Shown here: piece after piece, positions 63,821 through 64,000 of the stretch
Layout of the letters: each line of letters starts with the position of its first letter
Position numbering within the stretch: position 1 is the stretch's first letter
Source of the DNA: Xanthostigma xanthostigma
Taxonomy: Eukaryota > Arthropoda > Insecta > Raphidioptera > Raphidiidae
Assembly (NCBI GenBank): GCA_963575645.1
Contig: OY754475.1
Coordinates: 8,370,001 to 8,434,000, forward strand
Length of the DNA: 64,000 nucleotides
Reading direction: 5' to 3'
Notes under the pieces: generated by a model
What the model was told of the DNA's origin: nothing
The model's input: only the letters and a program-made list of their open reading frames with translations
Database searches by the model: none
Position numbers and translations under genes: made by a program

Positions 63821-64000
63821 TATTTGAAAAATTTAAATTAAACTGCATTTTCTCAAAAACTAATGAAACTCTTACCTTTGAGACTAATTTTCTGTATTCT
63901 TGATCAACCACTTTAAATGTTTGATTTTTTTCATTTTTTACTTTTGGATGGACAAACTAAAAAATTCATAAAAAATGTTTCTGAATGTCCATTCTAAATA

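Overview
This is an AT-rich, intron-containing eukaryotic nuclear window, almost certainly from an arthropod and most likely an insect. The evidence is GT-AG introns, long low-density intergenic DNA, degraded Helitrons carrying tRNA-Lys-like modules, many hAT-type and fold-back MITEs, a tRNA-headed SINE and Penelope-like elements. The TE assortment looks like a hemimetabolous insect, possibly Hemiptera, but I cannot fix the order. There are no prokaryotic features, CRISPR arrays or operons.

Layout, all genes on the plus strand. (1) 1-10307 is the 3' end of a gene that starts upstream of the window. Exons 1-79, 2251-2404 and 3537-3640 join in frame to a last exon at 10081-10307. If the donor at 3641 is not used, the third exon reads through to 5016 and adds about 459 codons of Ser/Arg/Pro-rich repeats of the type SRDxSP. 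The gene therefore appears to have two alternative C-termini. (2) 10308-27164 is gene-poor, AT-rich and full of MITEs. (3) 27209-29652 is a complete four-coding-exon gene for a 379-aa divergent tandem-C2 (synaptotagmin-like) protein without the acidic calcium ligands. (4) 29653-36069 is intergenic, with nested Helitron fragments. (5) 36070 to about 59018 or beyond is a large gene for an SRY/MATA-like HMG-box transcription factor. Its HMG box is split by a 15.5-kb intron (40439-55965). That intron holds another good first coding exon (50015-50345) whose splice phase fits the downstream HMG exon, suggesting an internal promoter or a separate gene. (6) 60100-64000 is repeat-derived and ends in a tandem duplication.

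The most unusual non-coding signal is at 54370-58600. It is a cluster of inverted-repeat, Penelope-like units carrying the pattern CTGANGA, stem, GAAACGTH, which is the conserved core of the hammerhead ribozyme. One copy (58379-58422, minus strand) keeps a perfect stem I and stem II. This ribozyme-bearing cluster lies in the intron and 3' part of the HMG gene. Other notable points are Helitrons with captured tRNA-Lys-like sequences, several hAT elements with exact 8-bp target duplications (one nested in a Helitron end), and at least six long fold-back elements.

All calls come from reading the sequence. No alignment, database search or folding program was run.
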